Part shown: positions 9,208 to 17,305 of the stretch, piece after piece
Layout of the letters: the number at the start of each line of letters is the position of its first letter
Numbering within the stretch: position 1 is the stretch's first letter
NCBI RefSeq assembly: GCF_000421825.1
Contig: NZ_ATXT01000019.1
Coordinates: 109,844 to 173,843, forward strand
Direction: 5' to 3'
DNA: 64,000 nucleotides
Source of the DNA: Humibacter albus DSM 18994
GTDB lineage: Bacteria > Actinomycetota > Actinomycetes > Actinomycetales > Microbacteriaceae
Program-made: the position numbers and the translations under genes
The notes under the pieces: model-generated
Databases searched by the model: none
Told to the model about the DNA's origin: nothing
Seen by the model: the letters and a program-made list of their open reading frames with translations, nothing else

Positions 9208-10371
9208 TCAGCCCCGGCGCTCGAGCGCCTGCTCCACGTCGGCCAGCAGATCGCGCACGTCCTCGATGCCGACCGAGAGGCGCACGACGTTCGCCGGCAC
9301 CTCGAGCTCGGTGCCGCGCACCGAGGCGTGCGTCATCTCGCTCGGATACCCAATGAGCGATTCGACTCCGCCGAGTGATTCGGCCAGCTGGAACACCGCG
9401 GTGGACTCCACGAAGCGGCGCGCGGCATCCGGTCCGCCCTTCAGCGCGACCGACAGCATCCCACCGAAGGCCGACATCTGCCTGGCCGCCAACTCGTGTC
9501 CGGGATGTGTCGGCAGGCCGGGGTAGTAGACGTTCTCGACCGCCGGATGCCCGACCAGCGCCTCCGCGATCGCCTGCGCGTTCTCGGAATGGCGTCGCAG
9601 TCGCACGTCGAGCGTCTTGATGCCCCGCACCGTGAGCCACGACTCCATCGGCGCTGCGATGGCTCCGGCGGCGAACTGCTGGAAGCCGACCTTCTCGGCC
9701 AGCTCGCCCTCACGGAGCACGAGCGCGCCGCCGATCACGTCGGAGTGGCCGCCGAGATATTTGGTGGTCGAGTGCACAACCACGTCGGCGCCGAGCGCCA
9801 GCGGCTGCTGCAGCGCCGGCGACGCGAACGTATTGTCCACCACGACCAACGCGCCCGCGGCGTAGCCGAGCTCGGCCAGCGCGGCGATGTCGCTGATCTT
9901 CATCAGCGGGTTGCTCGGGGTTTCGATCCAGAGCAGCTTCGTGCCATCCGTCGCGAGCGCGGTGCGCACGGCATCCAGGTCGGTGAGGTCGACCGCGGTG
10001 TTGCGGATGCCCCAGTCGCCGTGGATGCGCTGGATCAGCCGGTGCGTGCCCCCGTAGACGTCGTTTCCCAGCACGAGGTGGTCACCGGGACGCAGCGCCG
10101 AGCGCAGGAGGGCATCCTCGGCGGCGAGGCCGGACGCGAAGGCGAACGCGCGGTCTCCGCCCTCGAGTGCTGCGAGAACGGTCTCGAGGGATGTGCGGGT
10201 CGGGTTGCCCGACCGGCCGTACTCATAGCCGCCGCGCAGACCGCCGACGCCGTCTTGCACGAAGGTCGACGACTGGTAGATGGGCGGGACGACGGCTCCT
10301 GTAGTCGGGTCGAACGCTTGCCCGGCGTGGATGGCACGGGTGGCGAATCCTTCAGCGGTGCTCTCGGTCAT
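9208..10371 (-). CDS. metB: Cystathionine gamma-synthase / gamma-lyase family PLP enzyme
   Basis: 387 residues, the usual length of the Cys/Met metabolism PLP family. It shows RAIHAGQ at the N-terminus, the SGNPTRTSLE substrate/PLP loop, VVVDNTFASP, and VVHSTTKYLGGHSD with the Schiff-base lysine at about K204. It makes cystathionine from an acylated homoserine and cysteine, or in related enzymes cleaves cystathionine; sequence alone does not fully separate the two. It is the second gene of a two-gene operon 30 bp downstream of cbs. Together they form the transsulfuration route linking methionine and cysteine pools, so regulation by the cbs leader would control both. Confidence 0.88.
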   Translation of the reverse strand: MTESTAEGFATRAIHAGQAFDPTTGAVVPPIYQSSTFVQDGVGGLRGGYEYGRSGNPTRTSLETVLAALEGGDRAFAFASGLAAEDALLRSALRPGDHLVLGNDVYGGTHRLIQRIHGDWGIRNTAVDLTDLDAVRTALATDGTKLLWIETPSNPLMKISDIAALAELGYAAGALVVVDNTFASPALQQPLALGADVVVHSTTKYLGGHSDVIGGALVLREGELAEKVGFQQFAAGAIAAPMESWLTVRGIKTLDVRLRRHSENAQAIAEALVGHPAVENVYYPGLPTHPGHELAARQMSAFGGMLSVALKGGPDAARRFVESTAVFQLAESLGGVESLIGYPSEMTHASVRGTELEVPANVVRLSVGIEDVRDLLADVEQALERRG

Positions 10372-10401
10372 GATCGGCTTTCCGTTGCGGTGGTCGTGGT
10401 A

Positions 10402-11766
10402 TCAGCGAGTGAGGAAGGCGAGCAGGTCGGCGCGGGTGATGACCGAGAGCGGCTTGCCCTCGTCGGTGACGAGCAGCGCGCTCGCCTCGCCCAGCGCGGC
10501 ACGGGCCGCGCCCACGGTCTCGTTCACCCCGATCAGCGGCAGCGGAGGCGCCACGACGGAACCGACGCTGTCGGAGAGCTTCGCCTCGCCGGCGAACACG
10601 CGGTCGAGCAGCGACTGCTCGTCGACCGATCCCACGACCTCGCCGATCACGACCGGCGGCTCCGCACTCAGAATCGGCAACTGGCTCACGCCGAACTCGG
10701 TCATGATCGCCATGGCGTCGTGCACGGTGTCGCTCGGATGCCCGTGCACCAGATCCGGAAGCGCCCCCGACTTCGTCGCGATCACGTCGCGCACCGTCGC
10801 CTCGCCGGAGACGTCGCTGAAGCCGTAGGAGCGCATCCAGGAGTCGTTGAAGATCTTGCCGAGGTATCCGCGGCCGCCATCGGGCAGCAGCACGACGACC
10901 ACGTCGTTCTCACTCAGATCGCGGGCCGCGCGTATCGCCGCGACCACGGCCATGCCGCTGGATCCGCCCACGAGCAGACCTTCCTCACGGGCGAGCCGGC
11001 GTGTCATGGCGAACGAGTCCGCGTCCGAGACCGCGATGATCTCATCGGGAACGGAGGGATCGTACGCGGGCGGCCAGAAGTCTTCGCCGACCCCCTCGAC
11101 CAGGTACGGCCGCCCGGTGCCACCGGAATACACCGATCCCTCCGGGTCCGCACCGACGATGTGCACGCGCCCCTCCGATACCTCCTTGAGGTAACGGCCG
11201 GTTCCCGTGATGGTCCCACCCGTGCCGACACCGGCGACGAAGTGTGTGACCTTGCCCTCGGTGTCGCGCCAGATCTCCGGGCCGGTGGTCTCGTAGTGAC
11301 TGCGTGGCCCGTTCGGGTTCGCGTACTGGTTCGGCTTGTAGGCGCCCGGAATCTCGCGCACCAGACGATCCGAGACGCTGTAGTACGAGTCGGGGTCGTC
11401 GGGCGCGACGGATGTCGGCGTCACAACGATCTCGGCGCCGTATGCGGTGAGCACGTTGCGCTTGTCTTCACCGACCTTGTCGGGCAGCACGAAGATGCAA
11501 CGATATCCGCGCTGCTGCGCCACGAGCCCGAGGCCGACCCCGGTGTTGCCGCTGGTGGGCTCCACGATCGTGCCGCCCGGCTTCAGCAGACCGTCGCGTT
11601 CGGCGGCGTCGATGATCCGCTCGGCGATGCGATCCTTGCTCGATCCGCCCGGATTCAGGTACTCGACCTTCACGAGAACCGTGGCGCGAATGCCCTCGGT
11701 CACGTGGTTCAGGCGCACCAGCGGCGTGTTGCCGATGAGGTCGGTGATGGAGGCGGCGAACTTCAT
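10402..11766 (-). CDS. cbs: Cystathionine beta-synthase with C-terminal CBS pair
   Basis: 454 residues. The fold-type II PLP core has NPGGSSKDRIAE (lysine at about K44), EPTSGNTG for the phosphate loop and GVGTGGTITG for substrate binding. Two CBS motifs occupy roughly residues 335-454 (TKSGALPDLV..., and ALLVTDEGKPLSVITRADLL), which in other members bind adenosyl ligands such as SAM. It condenses homocysteine with serine (or O-acetylserine) to cystathionine. AGGA precedes the ATG. The 134-nt leader carries an 8-residue Cys-Cys upstream ORF and competing hairpins, and the regulator gene of the DtxR family is transcribed divergently from the same short region. Confidence 0.92.
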   Translation of the reverse strand: MKFAASITDLIGNTPLVRLNHVTEGIRATVLVKVEYLNPGGSSKDRIAERIIDAAERDGLLKPGGTIVEPTSGNTGVGLGLVAQQRGYRCIFVLPDKVGEDKRNVLTAYGAEIVVTPTSVAPDDPDSYYSVSDRLVREIPGAYKPNQYANPNGPRSHYETTGPEIWRDTEGKVTHFVAGVGTGGTITGTGRYLKEVSEGRVHIVGADPEGSVYSGGTGRPYLVEGVGEDFWPPAYDPSVPDEIIAVSDADSFAMTRRLAREEGLLVGGSSGMAVVAAIRAARDLSENDVVVVLLPDGGRGYLGKIFNDSWMRSYGFSDVSGEATVRDVIATKSGALPDLVHGHPSDTVHDAMAIMTEFGVSQLPILSAEPPVVIGEVVGSVDEQSLLDRVFAGEAKLSDSVGSVVAPPLPLIGVNETVGAARAALGEASALLVTDEGKPLSVITRADLLAFLTR

Positions 11767-11803
11767 GTGTTGTCCTGAGTGTCAGTGCGAGCAGTCTCGG
11801 TGC

Positions 11804-11870
11804 GTGCGCACGGGTCGGTCGTCGGTCGGATGCGACGCGCACAACCCTCAGCTTTCTGCGGGAGGCGCGT
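11804..11870 (-). promoter_or_regulatory. Competing hairpins in the cbs leader (candidate attenuator)
   Basis: On the transcript, segment A (ACGCGC, 11865-11870) lies 3 nt after the uORF stop. Segment B (GTGCGCGT, 11835-11842) can pair with A. Segment C (GTGCGCAC, 11804-11811) can instead pair with B. A and C therefore compete for B, the usual geometry of a translation-dependent attenuator. No U-tract is present, so termination could be Rho-dependent or the effect could be on translation. Confidence 0.4.
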
Positions 11871-11873
11871 GAT

Positions 11874-11900
11874 TCAGCGACGACAACAGCTCAAGAACAC
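11874..11900 (-). CDS. Tandem-Cys upstream ORF (8 codons) in the cbs leader
   Basis: GTG followed by codons for F-L-S-C-C-R-R and TGA. The GTG lies exactly 7 nt after a TAGGGT box (11908-11913), the spacing of leaderless actinobacterial transcripts. Two consecutive Cys codons precede the cysteine/methionine operon cbs-metB by about 120 nt. Leaderless polycysteine uORFs are known cysteine-responsive attenuators in mycobacteria; applying that here is inference. It is too short to be recognised by codon statistics. Confidence 0.45.
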   Translation of the reverse strand: MFLSCCRR

Positions 11901-11907
11901 GACATCC

Positions 11908-11935
11908 ACCCTAAGGCACTCCTGACGATTCTCCA
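11908..11935 (-). promoter_or_regulatory. Probable promoter of the cbs-metB operon and its uORF
   Basis: -10 TAGGGT (11908-11913) and a weak -35 TGGAGA (11930-11935) at 16-bp spacing. The start of transcription would coincide with the GTG of the uORF. Confidence 0.4.
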
Positions 11936-11959
11936 CATCGCGCAGGCTGATCCCTTTCG

Positions 11960-11972
11960 TAGACTGATCCGC
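11960..11972 (+). promoter_or_regulatory. -10 element of the leaderless DtxR-family gene
   Basis: TAGACT (11960-11965) and then 7 nt before the ATG at 11973; no Shine-Dalgarno is present. The -35 is weak and must overlap the divergent cbs promoter. Confidence 0.45.
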
Positions 11973-12647
11973 ATGTCGGTCTCGTCGCTCACGAACACCG
12001 CACAGGACTACCTCAAGGTCATCTGGAGCGCGACCGAGTGGGAGCCCGTCCCGATGACGGTGACCGCACTCGCGGCACGCGTGGGGGTGCGCGCGGCGAC
12101 CGTCTCCGACGGCGTGCGCCGCCTCACCGAGCAGGGGCTCGTGGTGCATGAGCCCTACGGCGCCGTCGAGCTCACTGCGGCGGGTCGGGCGCACGCGCTG
12201 GCCATGGTGCGGCGTCACCGCCTGATCGAGACTTTTCTCGTCGAGACGCTCGGCTACCCGTGGGACGAGGTGCACGACGAGGCGGAGGTGCTCGAGCACG
12301 CCGTTTCTGACGCGCTGGTCGATCGCATCGACGCGACGCTCGGGCATCCGGTGCGCGATCCGCACGGCGACCCGATCCCCACTTCGGACGGCGATCCGCG
12401 TACGCCGAAGGCCGTGCGTCTCACCCGGGCGGAGCCCGGCGTTCGGCTGACGGTCGTGCGCATCTCGGACGCCGACCCGGCCGTGCTGCGTTACCTGGCC
12501 GAGCGCGGCATCCGGTTGGATGCCCGCGCCTCCCTCCTCGAGGTGCGTCCCTTCGCGGGCGACATCGTCGTGTCGATCGACGACGCCGAACCGACGACGC
12601 TCGGCTCGGCCGCCGCCGATGCGATCTGGGTCGCCTCCGCGTCCTGA
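11973..12647 (+). CDS. DtxR/MntR-family metal-dependent transcriptional regulator
   Basis: 224 residues. The N-terminal winged helix is clear: AQDYLKVIWSATEW, VTALAARVGVRAATVSDGVRRL (recognition helix) and GLVVHEPYGAVELTAAG. The dimerisation/metal domain follows with RRHRLIETFLVETLGY and DEAEVLEHAVSDALVDRID, which hold the His/Glu ligands expected in this family, and a shorter C-terminal domain ends the protein. Such proteins repress iron or manganese uptake genes when metal is bound. Its targets are not adjacent; the neighbours are cbs (divergent) and an MFS gene (convergent). It appears leaderless. Iron and manganese sensing cannot be told apart from this sequence. Confidence 0.88.
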   Translation: MSVSSLTNTAQDYLKVIWSATEWEPVPMTVTALAARVGVRAATVSDGVRRLTEQGLVVHEPYGAVELTAAGRAHALAMVRRHRLIETFLVETLGYPWDEVHDEAEVLEHAVSDALVDRIDATLGHPVRDPHGDPIPTSDGDPRTPKAVRLTRAEPGVRLTVVRISDADPAVLRYLAERGIRLDARASLLEVRPFAGDIVVSIDDAEPTTLGSAAADAIWVASAS

Positions 12648-12705
12648 GCACCCACCGCCCGACCGCCCGACCGCGCGGCCGACCGAGCGCCCGAGCGCCC
12701 AACCT

Positions 12706-12740
12706 CGGCCCCGGCCCCGGCCCCGGCCCCGACCCCGGCC
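12706..12740. repeat. GGCCCC low-complexity repeat
   Basis: About five tandem GGCCCC hexamers in the convergent intergenic region after the DtxR gene, preceded by CCGCCCGA repeats. Prone to strand slippage and sequencing or assembly error. Confidence 0.7.
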
Positions 12741-12742
12741 GA

Positions 12743-12813
12743 ACACTATTTCAGGACATGTGGGACCAGACGTCGTATACATCGATCTGACTCGATATGG
12801 CCTGAAATAGTGT
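12743..12813. repeat. 71-bp element bounded by 13-bp perfect inverted repeats between convergent genes
   Basis: ACACTATTTCAGG (12743-12755) is the exact reverse complement of 12801-12813. The 45-bp interior contains a smaller ATCGA/TCGAT repeat. It is much more A/T-rich than its surroundings. It may serve as a bidirectional terminator for the DtxR gene and the MFS gene, or it may be a small palindromic mobile element. Confidence 0.6.
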
Positions 12814-12856
12814 CGCCGCCGACCGGGCAGCGGCGCTGACGGCGCCCGGCCGCCAC

Positions 12857-14101
12857 TCAACCGACGGGAGCGACGGCCTCGGACCCCCGGACCTCGGCGG
12901 GCTCCCGTGGCACGAGCGGCACGGCCGCCACCGGCGCCAGGGCGACGAGCGCGAACGCGAACGGATACCCGACCAGCGTGATGAGGCCGCCGACGGCGGG
13001 CCCCACGATCGAGGCGGCCAGAAACTGCCCCGTGTTCTGCGTGCCGAGCGCGCGTCCCGACCAATGCGGTCCGGCGATCTCTGCCACCGCTGTATACGCG
13101 AGTCCGTTGTCGGCGACCGTGATCGTGGCGGCCACGATGAGCCCGCCTGCCGCCGCCCATTCCGGAGCCTCCGCGGCCGCGGCCAGCAGAAGCATCACGC
13201 CGGCCGCGGCCCATGCCACCCACCGCAGCGGGCGCAATCGGCTGCCCACGCGGTCGGACAGTACACCGATCGCGACGCGGCCCAGCGCTCCGACGAACTG
13301 TGACACACCGACGACGATGCCGGCAGCGGTGGCGCTCATGCCCTCGTCGGCGGTCAACCAGATAAGCCCGAAGATCGACACCGTGAACTGCGGCACGACG
13401 AGCAACGCCGACGCCAGGTGGATGCGCACCAGCCCCACGCGGGACCGATATGGATTTAGCGACCGACCGCCGGCATCCGCGCCCGGACGCGCCGCTCGTG
13501 GCGGGTCGACGATCACGATCGCGCTCAGTACGGCGAGCACGGCCGTGAGCACGAGCGGTAGCACCATGGCCGCGCCCACGCCCCCGGCTGCGGCCAGCGG
13601 CGGGATCGCCACCGCCGCCACCGCGACCCCCAGCGGCTGGCACATCTGGCGGATGCCCATGGCGAGCCCGCGCCGCTCCCGACGGAACCAGCCGACCACC
13701 ACGCGGCCGCTGGCCGCGTTCGTGCTCCCGGATGCCGCGCCACCGAGCAGCAGGAATCCGCCCAGCCCCAGGTAGCCGGATGCGGTCATCGCGCCGAGTG
13801 CGGCGAGCGCGGTCAGCGCCATTCCGCCCGCGATCACCCAGCGCTCGCCGACGCGGTCGGTCAGCGCACCCCAGGCCACGAGCGTCAACACCAGCCCGAG
13901 TGTGGGCGCCGACGCCAGCAGCCCCGCCTGCGCCAGTGGCACGCCGCGCTCGGTGTGCAGCAGCGGGATGAGGAACGCCGGAGCCGACTGGAAGACCGTG
14001 CCGGCGGCCTGGGCGAGCACCGCTGTTGCGAGCATCAGCCACGGGCGCGCCGATCCGATTCGCGGCGCCGAGACGGCGCGGGTAGGTCGTCTTGTCACCA
14101 T
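12857..14101 (-). CDS. MFS transporter (12-span, nitrate/oxalate-like or drug/sugar subfamily)
   Basis: 414 residues from the ATG at 14101, which has ACAGGAGAA 6-7 nt upstream; longer in-frame starts cross the palindromic operator region and are rejected. Twelve hydrophobic segments are apparent. The inter-helix 2/3 motif is GALTDRVGERWVIAGG, a form of the MFS G-x-x-x-D-R-x-G-R-R/K signature, and a second copy GVLSDRVGSRLRPL lies in the C-terminal half. Substrate is unknown. The gene is divergent from a GntR-family regulator, and the 290-bp region between holds a 22-bp-arm palindrome, so this transporter is the probable target of that regulator. Confidence 0.85.
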   Translation of the reverse strand: MVTRRPTRAVSAPRIGSARPWLMLATAVLAQAAGTVFQSAPAFLIPLLHTERGVPLAQAGLLASAPTLGLVLTLVAWGALTDRVGERWVIAGGMALTALAALGAMTASGYLGLGGFLLLGGAASGSTNAASGRVVVGWFRRERRGLAMGIRQMCQPLGVAVAAVAIPPLAAAGGVGAAMVLPLVLTAVLAVLSAIVIVDPPRAARPGADAGGRSLNPYRSRVGLVRIHLASALLVVPQFTVSIFGLIWLTADEGMSATAAGIVVGVSQFVGALGRVAIGVLSDRVGSRLRPLRWVAWAAAGVMLLLAAAAEAPEWAAAGGLIVAATITVADNGLAYTAVAEIAGPHWSGRALGTQNTGQFLAASIVGPAVGGLITLVGYPFAFALVALAPVAAVPLVPREPAEVRGSEAVAPVG

Positions 14102-14164
14102 GGGTTCTCCTGTCTGCCGTCCCCCGTCGTCCCGCCGCGACTCGTGCTCGCGCCTGGGCGTGCT

Positions 14165-14213
14165 GTTGCAGAGGTGTCGGTATACCGTATCGGTATACCG
14201 ACACCTCTGCAAC
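14165..14213. promoter_or_regulatory. Large perfect palindrome with two GGTATACC cores (candidate GntR/FCD operator)
   Basis: Arms 14165-14186 and 14192-14213 are perfect 22-bp inverted repeats around the 5-bp spacer GTATC. Each arm contains GGTATACC, itself a palindrome. FCD-type GntR regulators such as NanR bind GGTATA-type repeats, and a GntR/FCD-like gene starts 180 bp downstream. It lies 64 bp upstream of the MFS gene start, where a repressor site is expected. Confidence 0.6.
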
Positions 14214-14392
14214 TCCGGACCCACGCGACACGCGTAGCCGGATCCCGCGCCTTCCGCTGCCACACAATGCGAACGTCGCACGGGCGAAGCCGCGCCCTGT
14301 GACAGCGGAAGGCGGTGGCGAGGCCCCCAGGCGCCCCATACTGGAAGAGGCGGGATCCCGCCGACGACGCGCACTACCGGGAGCGAGCATCC

Positions 14393-15070
14393 ATGGCCCA
14401 GGCCTCACAGACGGAGTCGGTCTACGAGCAGGTGCGTCAGGCCATCCTGTCGCTCGACATCGTTCCGGGGGCCCGCCTGAGCGAGCGCGGGCTCGAGTCG
14501 GAGTTCGGCGCCAGCCGCACGCCGGTGCGCGCTGCGCTCATGCGGCTGCAGGCCGAGGGTCTCGTGGCGCGCGACGGCAGGGCGTGGCAGGCGACGCCGA
14601 TCGACCTCGATGAGGTCGCGGCGCTGGCCGAGTACCGAGAGGCCGTGGAAGCGGCGGCGGCGCGGCTGGCGTGCGCACGGGCATCCGATGCCGAGCTCGA
14701 GGCGTTCGCGTCGGGGGCCGACATCGAAAGCGACGATGCGGGAGACGAACACGCCGGTATGCGCCGCGGCTCGGACTTCCACGAGGGCCTCGCGGCACTG
14801 AGCGGCAACACGTTCCTCGCTCAGGCCGTGTCGGATGCCATCACCCGCATGGCCCGTGCCCGCTGGCTCGAGATGCGCACCGAGGAGGGCCGCAACGAGG
14901 CCTGGCGGGAGCACGCCGCGATCGTGCGCGCCGTGCGGTCACGGAACGCGGATGCCGCCGCCACCGCGATCGCGCATCACACGCAGGCGAACCTCGACCG
15001 GCTGCTTGCCTCGATCAGGTCCGATCGACGCGCGTTCGGCGCCCGCGGCCTCCGCATCGTCGGGGAGTGA
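14393..15070 (+). CDS. GntR-family transcriptional regulator (FadR/FCD subgroup)
   Basis: 225 residues from the ATG at 14393 (GGGAG about 9 nt upstream). The winged helix reads SVYEQVRQAILSLDIVPGAR, SERGLESEFGASRTPVRAAL and LVARDGRAWQATPI. An all-helical ligand domain follows with EYREAVEAAAARLAC, SDFHEGLAALSGN (the D-x-x-F-H metal/ligand motif) and HAAIVRAVRSRNADAA. Such proteins usually sense small organic acids or amino sugars. The palindrome with GGTATACC cores between this gene and the divergent MFS gene is the likely operator, suggesting control of that transporter and of itself. Confidence 0.88.
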   Translation: MAQASQTESVYEQVRQAILSLDIVPGARLSERGLESEFGASRTPVRAALMRLQAEGLVARDGRAWQATPIDLDEVAALAEYREAVEAAAARLACARASDAELEAFASGADIESDDAGDEHAGMRRGSDFHEGLAALSGNTFLAQAVSDAITRMARARWLEMRTEEGRNEAWREHAAIVRAVRSRNADAAATAIAHHTQANLDRLLASIRSDRRAFGARGLRIVGE

Positions 15071-15152
15071 CGCGGCGGCGAAGCCACGGCTGCCGACCGG
15101 CCTGCCTACCGTCCCCGTCAGCTCTGCGTCCCGATCTCAGCCCTCGTCCTGG

Positions 15153-16118
15153 TCAACCCTTCGTCGCCCCGGCCAGCAGCCCGCGCACGAAGAAGCGCTG
15201 CAACGCGAAGAACACGATGAGCGGCACCACGATCGCCAGGAACGTGCCGGCCGTGAGCAGATACCACTGCTGTCCGTAGACGCCGGAGAGATCGACCAGG
15301 AGTTTCGTCACCGGCGCGTTGTTCCCACTGGTGAAGATGGTCGCCACGAGCAGATCGTTCCACACCCACAGGAATTGGAAGATGGTGAAGGCGGCGAGCG
15401 CCGGTGTCGTCAGCGGAAGCACGATCCTCAAAAAGATCTGTCCGTGCGAGGCGCCGTCCACGCGGGCGGCCTCCATCATCTCGCGGGGCAGCGCGGCGAT
15501 CGAGTTGTGCAGCATGAAGATGCAGAGCGGGAGTCCGAAGATGGTGTGCGAGATCCAGACCTCGCCGTAGTTCGCGGTGAGTCCGTTCAGGTTCAGATCG
15601 AGCCCGGAGAACAGCTGCATCCCGCCGATGCTGATCCCCTCGGTGTACAGCTTGAGCAGCGGCACCAGTGCCATCTGGATCGGCACCACCTGCATCGCGA
15701 ACACGGCGATGAAGACCCAGTCACGACCGCGGAAGTCGATCCAGGCGAAGGCGTAGGCGGCGAGCGCGGCGAGGGTGATCGGGAAGACGGTCGCGGGAAT
15801 GGTGATGGCGAGCGAGTTGATCAGTGCCTGGCCGACCGTGATCGTGTCGTTGAAGTTCAACGTCGAGATGTAGTTGTCGATCGTGAACTGCGGATTGGTG
15901 AACACGGTCCACCAGCCCGACGTGTTGATGTCGGCAGCCGGGCGGAACGACGAGACGAAGAGTCCGAAAGTCGGGATCGTCCAGAGCACGGCGATGATGA
16001 TGGCGGCACCGGTGGCCCATGGGCTGGTCAGACGGCGATGCATGCGTCGGGCGGTCCCCTTGCCTGCGCCGTTGCCGCGGGCGCGAGTCACGGTCGGGGA
16101 CGAGGTGGTGGCGGTCAT
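15153..16118 (-). CDS. ABC sugar transporter permease (MalG type)
   Basis: 321 residues. The ATG at 16118 overlaps the stop of the upstream permease gene (TGATG), which fixes the start. Six membrane spans are visible, first IIIAVLWTIPTFGLFVSSFR, and the cytoplasmic EAA loop MEAARVDGASHGQIFLRIVLP docks onto the ATPase. It is the last gene of the operon solute-binding protein, MalF-like, MalG-like. No ATPase gene is present, so a shared MsiK-type ATPase elsewhere is presumed, as is usual in actinobacteria. Confidence 0.9.
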   Translation of the reverse strand: MTATTSSPTVTRARGNGAGKGTARRMHRRLTSPWATGAAIIIAVLWTIPTFGLFVSSFRPAADINTSGWWTVFTNPQFTIDNYISTLNFNDTITVGQALINSLAITIPATVFPITLAALAAYAFAWIDFRGRDWVFIAVFAMQVVPIQMALVPLLKLYTEGISIGGMQLFSGLDLNLNGLTANYGEVWISHTIFGLPLCIFMLHNSIAALPREMMEAARVDGASHGQIFLRIVLPLTTPALAAFTIFQFLWVWNDLLVATIFTSGNNAPVTKLLVDLSGVYGQQWYLLTAGTFLAIVVPLIVFFALQRFFVRGLLAGATKG

Positions 16119-17263
16119 CAGATCTCCTCCCGTTGCCGCTTGAGATTGTGCGCGTTGTAGATGATGAACGGCGTCACCAGCACGAGGATCAGCACCGCGA
16201 GCGCCGCCGAGTGGCCGGTCTGCGGCGGCAGGATCGAGAACTGGCGCACCATCTCGTAGCCGAGCACGGTGCTGTCGTTCTGGCCGGCCGTCGTGGTGGC
16301 GATGATGTCGTACACCTTCAGCGCCGCGATGGAGATGGTGATCCACACCACCACGATCGTGGGCCGGATGCCCGGGACCGTCACGTTCCAGAACCGCTGC
16401 CATCCGTTGGTGCCGTCGAGCATGGCCGCCTCGATCTGATCGTTCGGAACGCTCTTGATCGAGGCCGAGAGGATGACCATGGCGAAGCCGGTCTGCGACC
16501 AGATGAGAATCACGATGAGCATGAACATGTTCAGCGGATAGCTCTGCAGCCAGTTGACCGGCTGCCCCCCGAAGAGCGTCACGATCTCGTTGAGCAGCCC
16601 GATCTGGCTGCCCTGCCGGTAGTCGTAGAAGAACTTCCAGATGATGGATGCTCCGACCAGCGAGATCGCGACAGGCATGAACACGAACACCTTCAGGACC
16701 CGTTCACCCACACTGCGGTCCACGAACGCCGCGTAGGCGAGGCCGATGCCTGTCGCGATCGCCGGAGCGACCAGCGTCCAGACCAACGTATTGATGAACG
16801 CGTAGAGGCCCTGCTGTCCTGGCGAGAAGACCCAGATGTAGTTCGCGAAACCCACGAACTGTGTTCCGTCGTTGCTGAAGAACGACGAGACGATCGTCTT
16901 GATCGACGGGTAGAAGAGCCCGACGAGCAGAAGCAGTATCGCGGGTGCCATGAACGCGAAGAGCTGGATGAGATAGGCCGTGCCGTTCCGCGACCGGAAG
17001 TCGAACCAGAACAGCAGAGCACCGAGCAGCGCAGCCACGATGGCGACCCAGAAGGCGCTCGCCTCGAGTCCGAACACGAGCACGAGGGCGACCGGAACGA
17101 GCACGCAGACGACGAGCCGCATGATCGTGTAACCGCGCCCCGGCCGAGGTGCGATCTCGATGAAGAAGACCAGAAGACCCACCACCACGAGGAACGCCAC
17201 GATCACGACGGGGATCTGCAACAGCGACGGGAGTGTCGCCAACCAGTTCAGCAACGCGGACAT
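16118..17263 (-). CDS. ABC sugar transporter permease (MalF type) with extended N-terminus
   Basis: 381 residues, about 80-90 longer than a typical MalF-like permease without a large periplasmic domain. The extra N-terminus holds three hydrophobic segments (around 15-35, 48-64, 70-85) before the usual core starting YLIQLFAFMAPAILLLLVGLFYP. The EAA loop is IEAAMLDGTNGWQRFWNVTVP. It pairs with the MalG-like permease through overlapping stop and start codons. The extension is found in some actinobacterial sugar permeases but its role is unknown. Confidence 0.88.
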   Translation of the reverse strand: MSALLNWLATLPSLLQIPVVIVAFLVVVGLLVFFIEIAPRPGRGYTIMRLVVCVLVPVALVLVFGLEASAFWVAIVAALLGALLFWFDFRSRNGTAYLIQLFAFMAPAILLLLVGLFYPSIKTIVSSFFSNDGTQFVGFANYIWVFSPGQQGLYAFINTLVWTLVAPAIATGIGLAYAAFVDRSVGERVLKVFVFMPVAISLVGASIIWKFFYDYRQGSQIGLLNEIVTLFGGQPVNWLQSYPLNMFMLIVILIWSQTGFAMVILSASIKSVPNDQIEAAMLDGTNGWQRFWNVTVPGIRPTIVVVWITISIAALKVYDIIATTTAGQNDSTVLGYEMVRQFSILPPQTGHSAALAVLILVLVTPFIIYNAHNLKRQREEI

Positions 17264-17305
17264 CGAATCTCGCCTCGTTCTCTCACGCGCGTACGACCGT
17301 CGGGA

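Noticed and set aside
9496..11778. 760-codon plus-strand frame opposite metB-cbs
   Set aside because: Antisense to two enzymes with full family motifs; no protein family features.
11767..11899. SAM or cobalamin riboswitch in the cbs leader
   Set aside because: None of the conserved core sequences of SAM-I/IV or cobalamin riboswitches is visible, and the leader is too short. The uORF-hairpin layout explains it better.
11874..14408. 844-codon minus-strand Arg/Gly-rich frame crossing DtxR, the intergenic elements and the MFS gene
   Set aside because: Shadow frame of high-GC DNA. It overlaps two well-supported genes; only its last eight codons are of interest, as the separate uORF.
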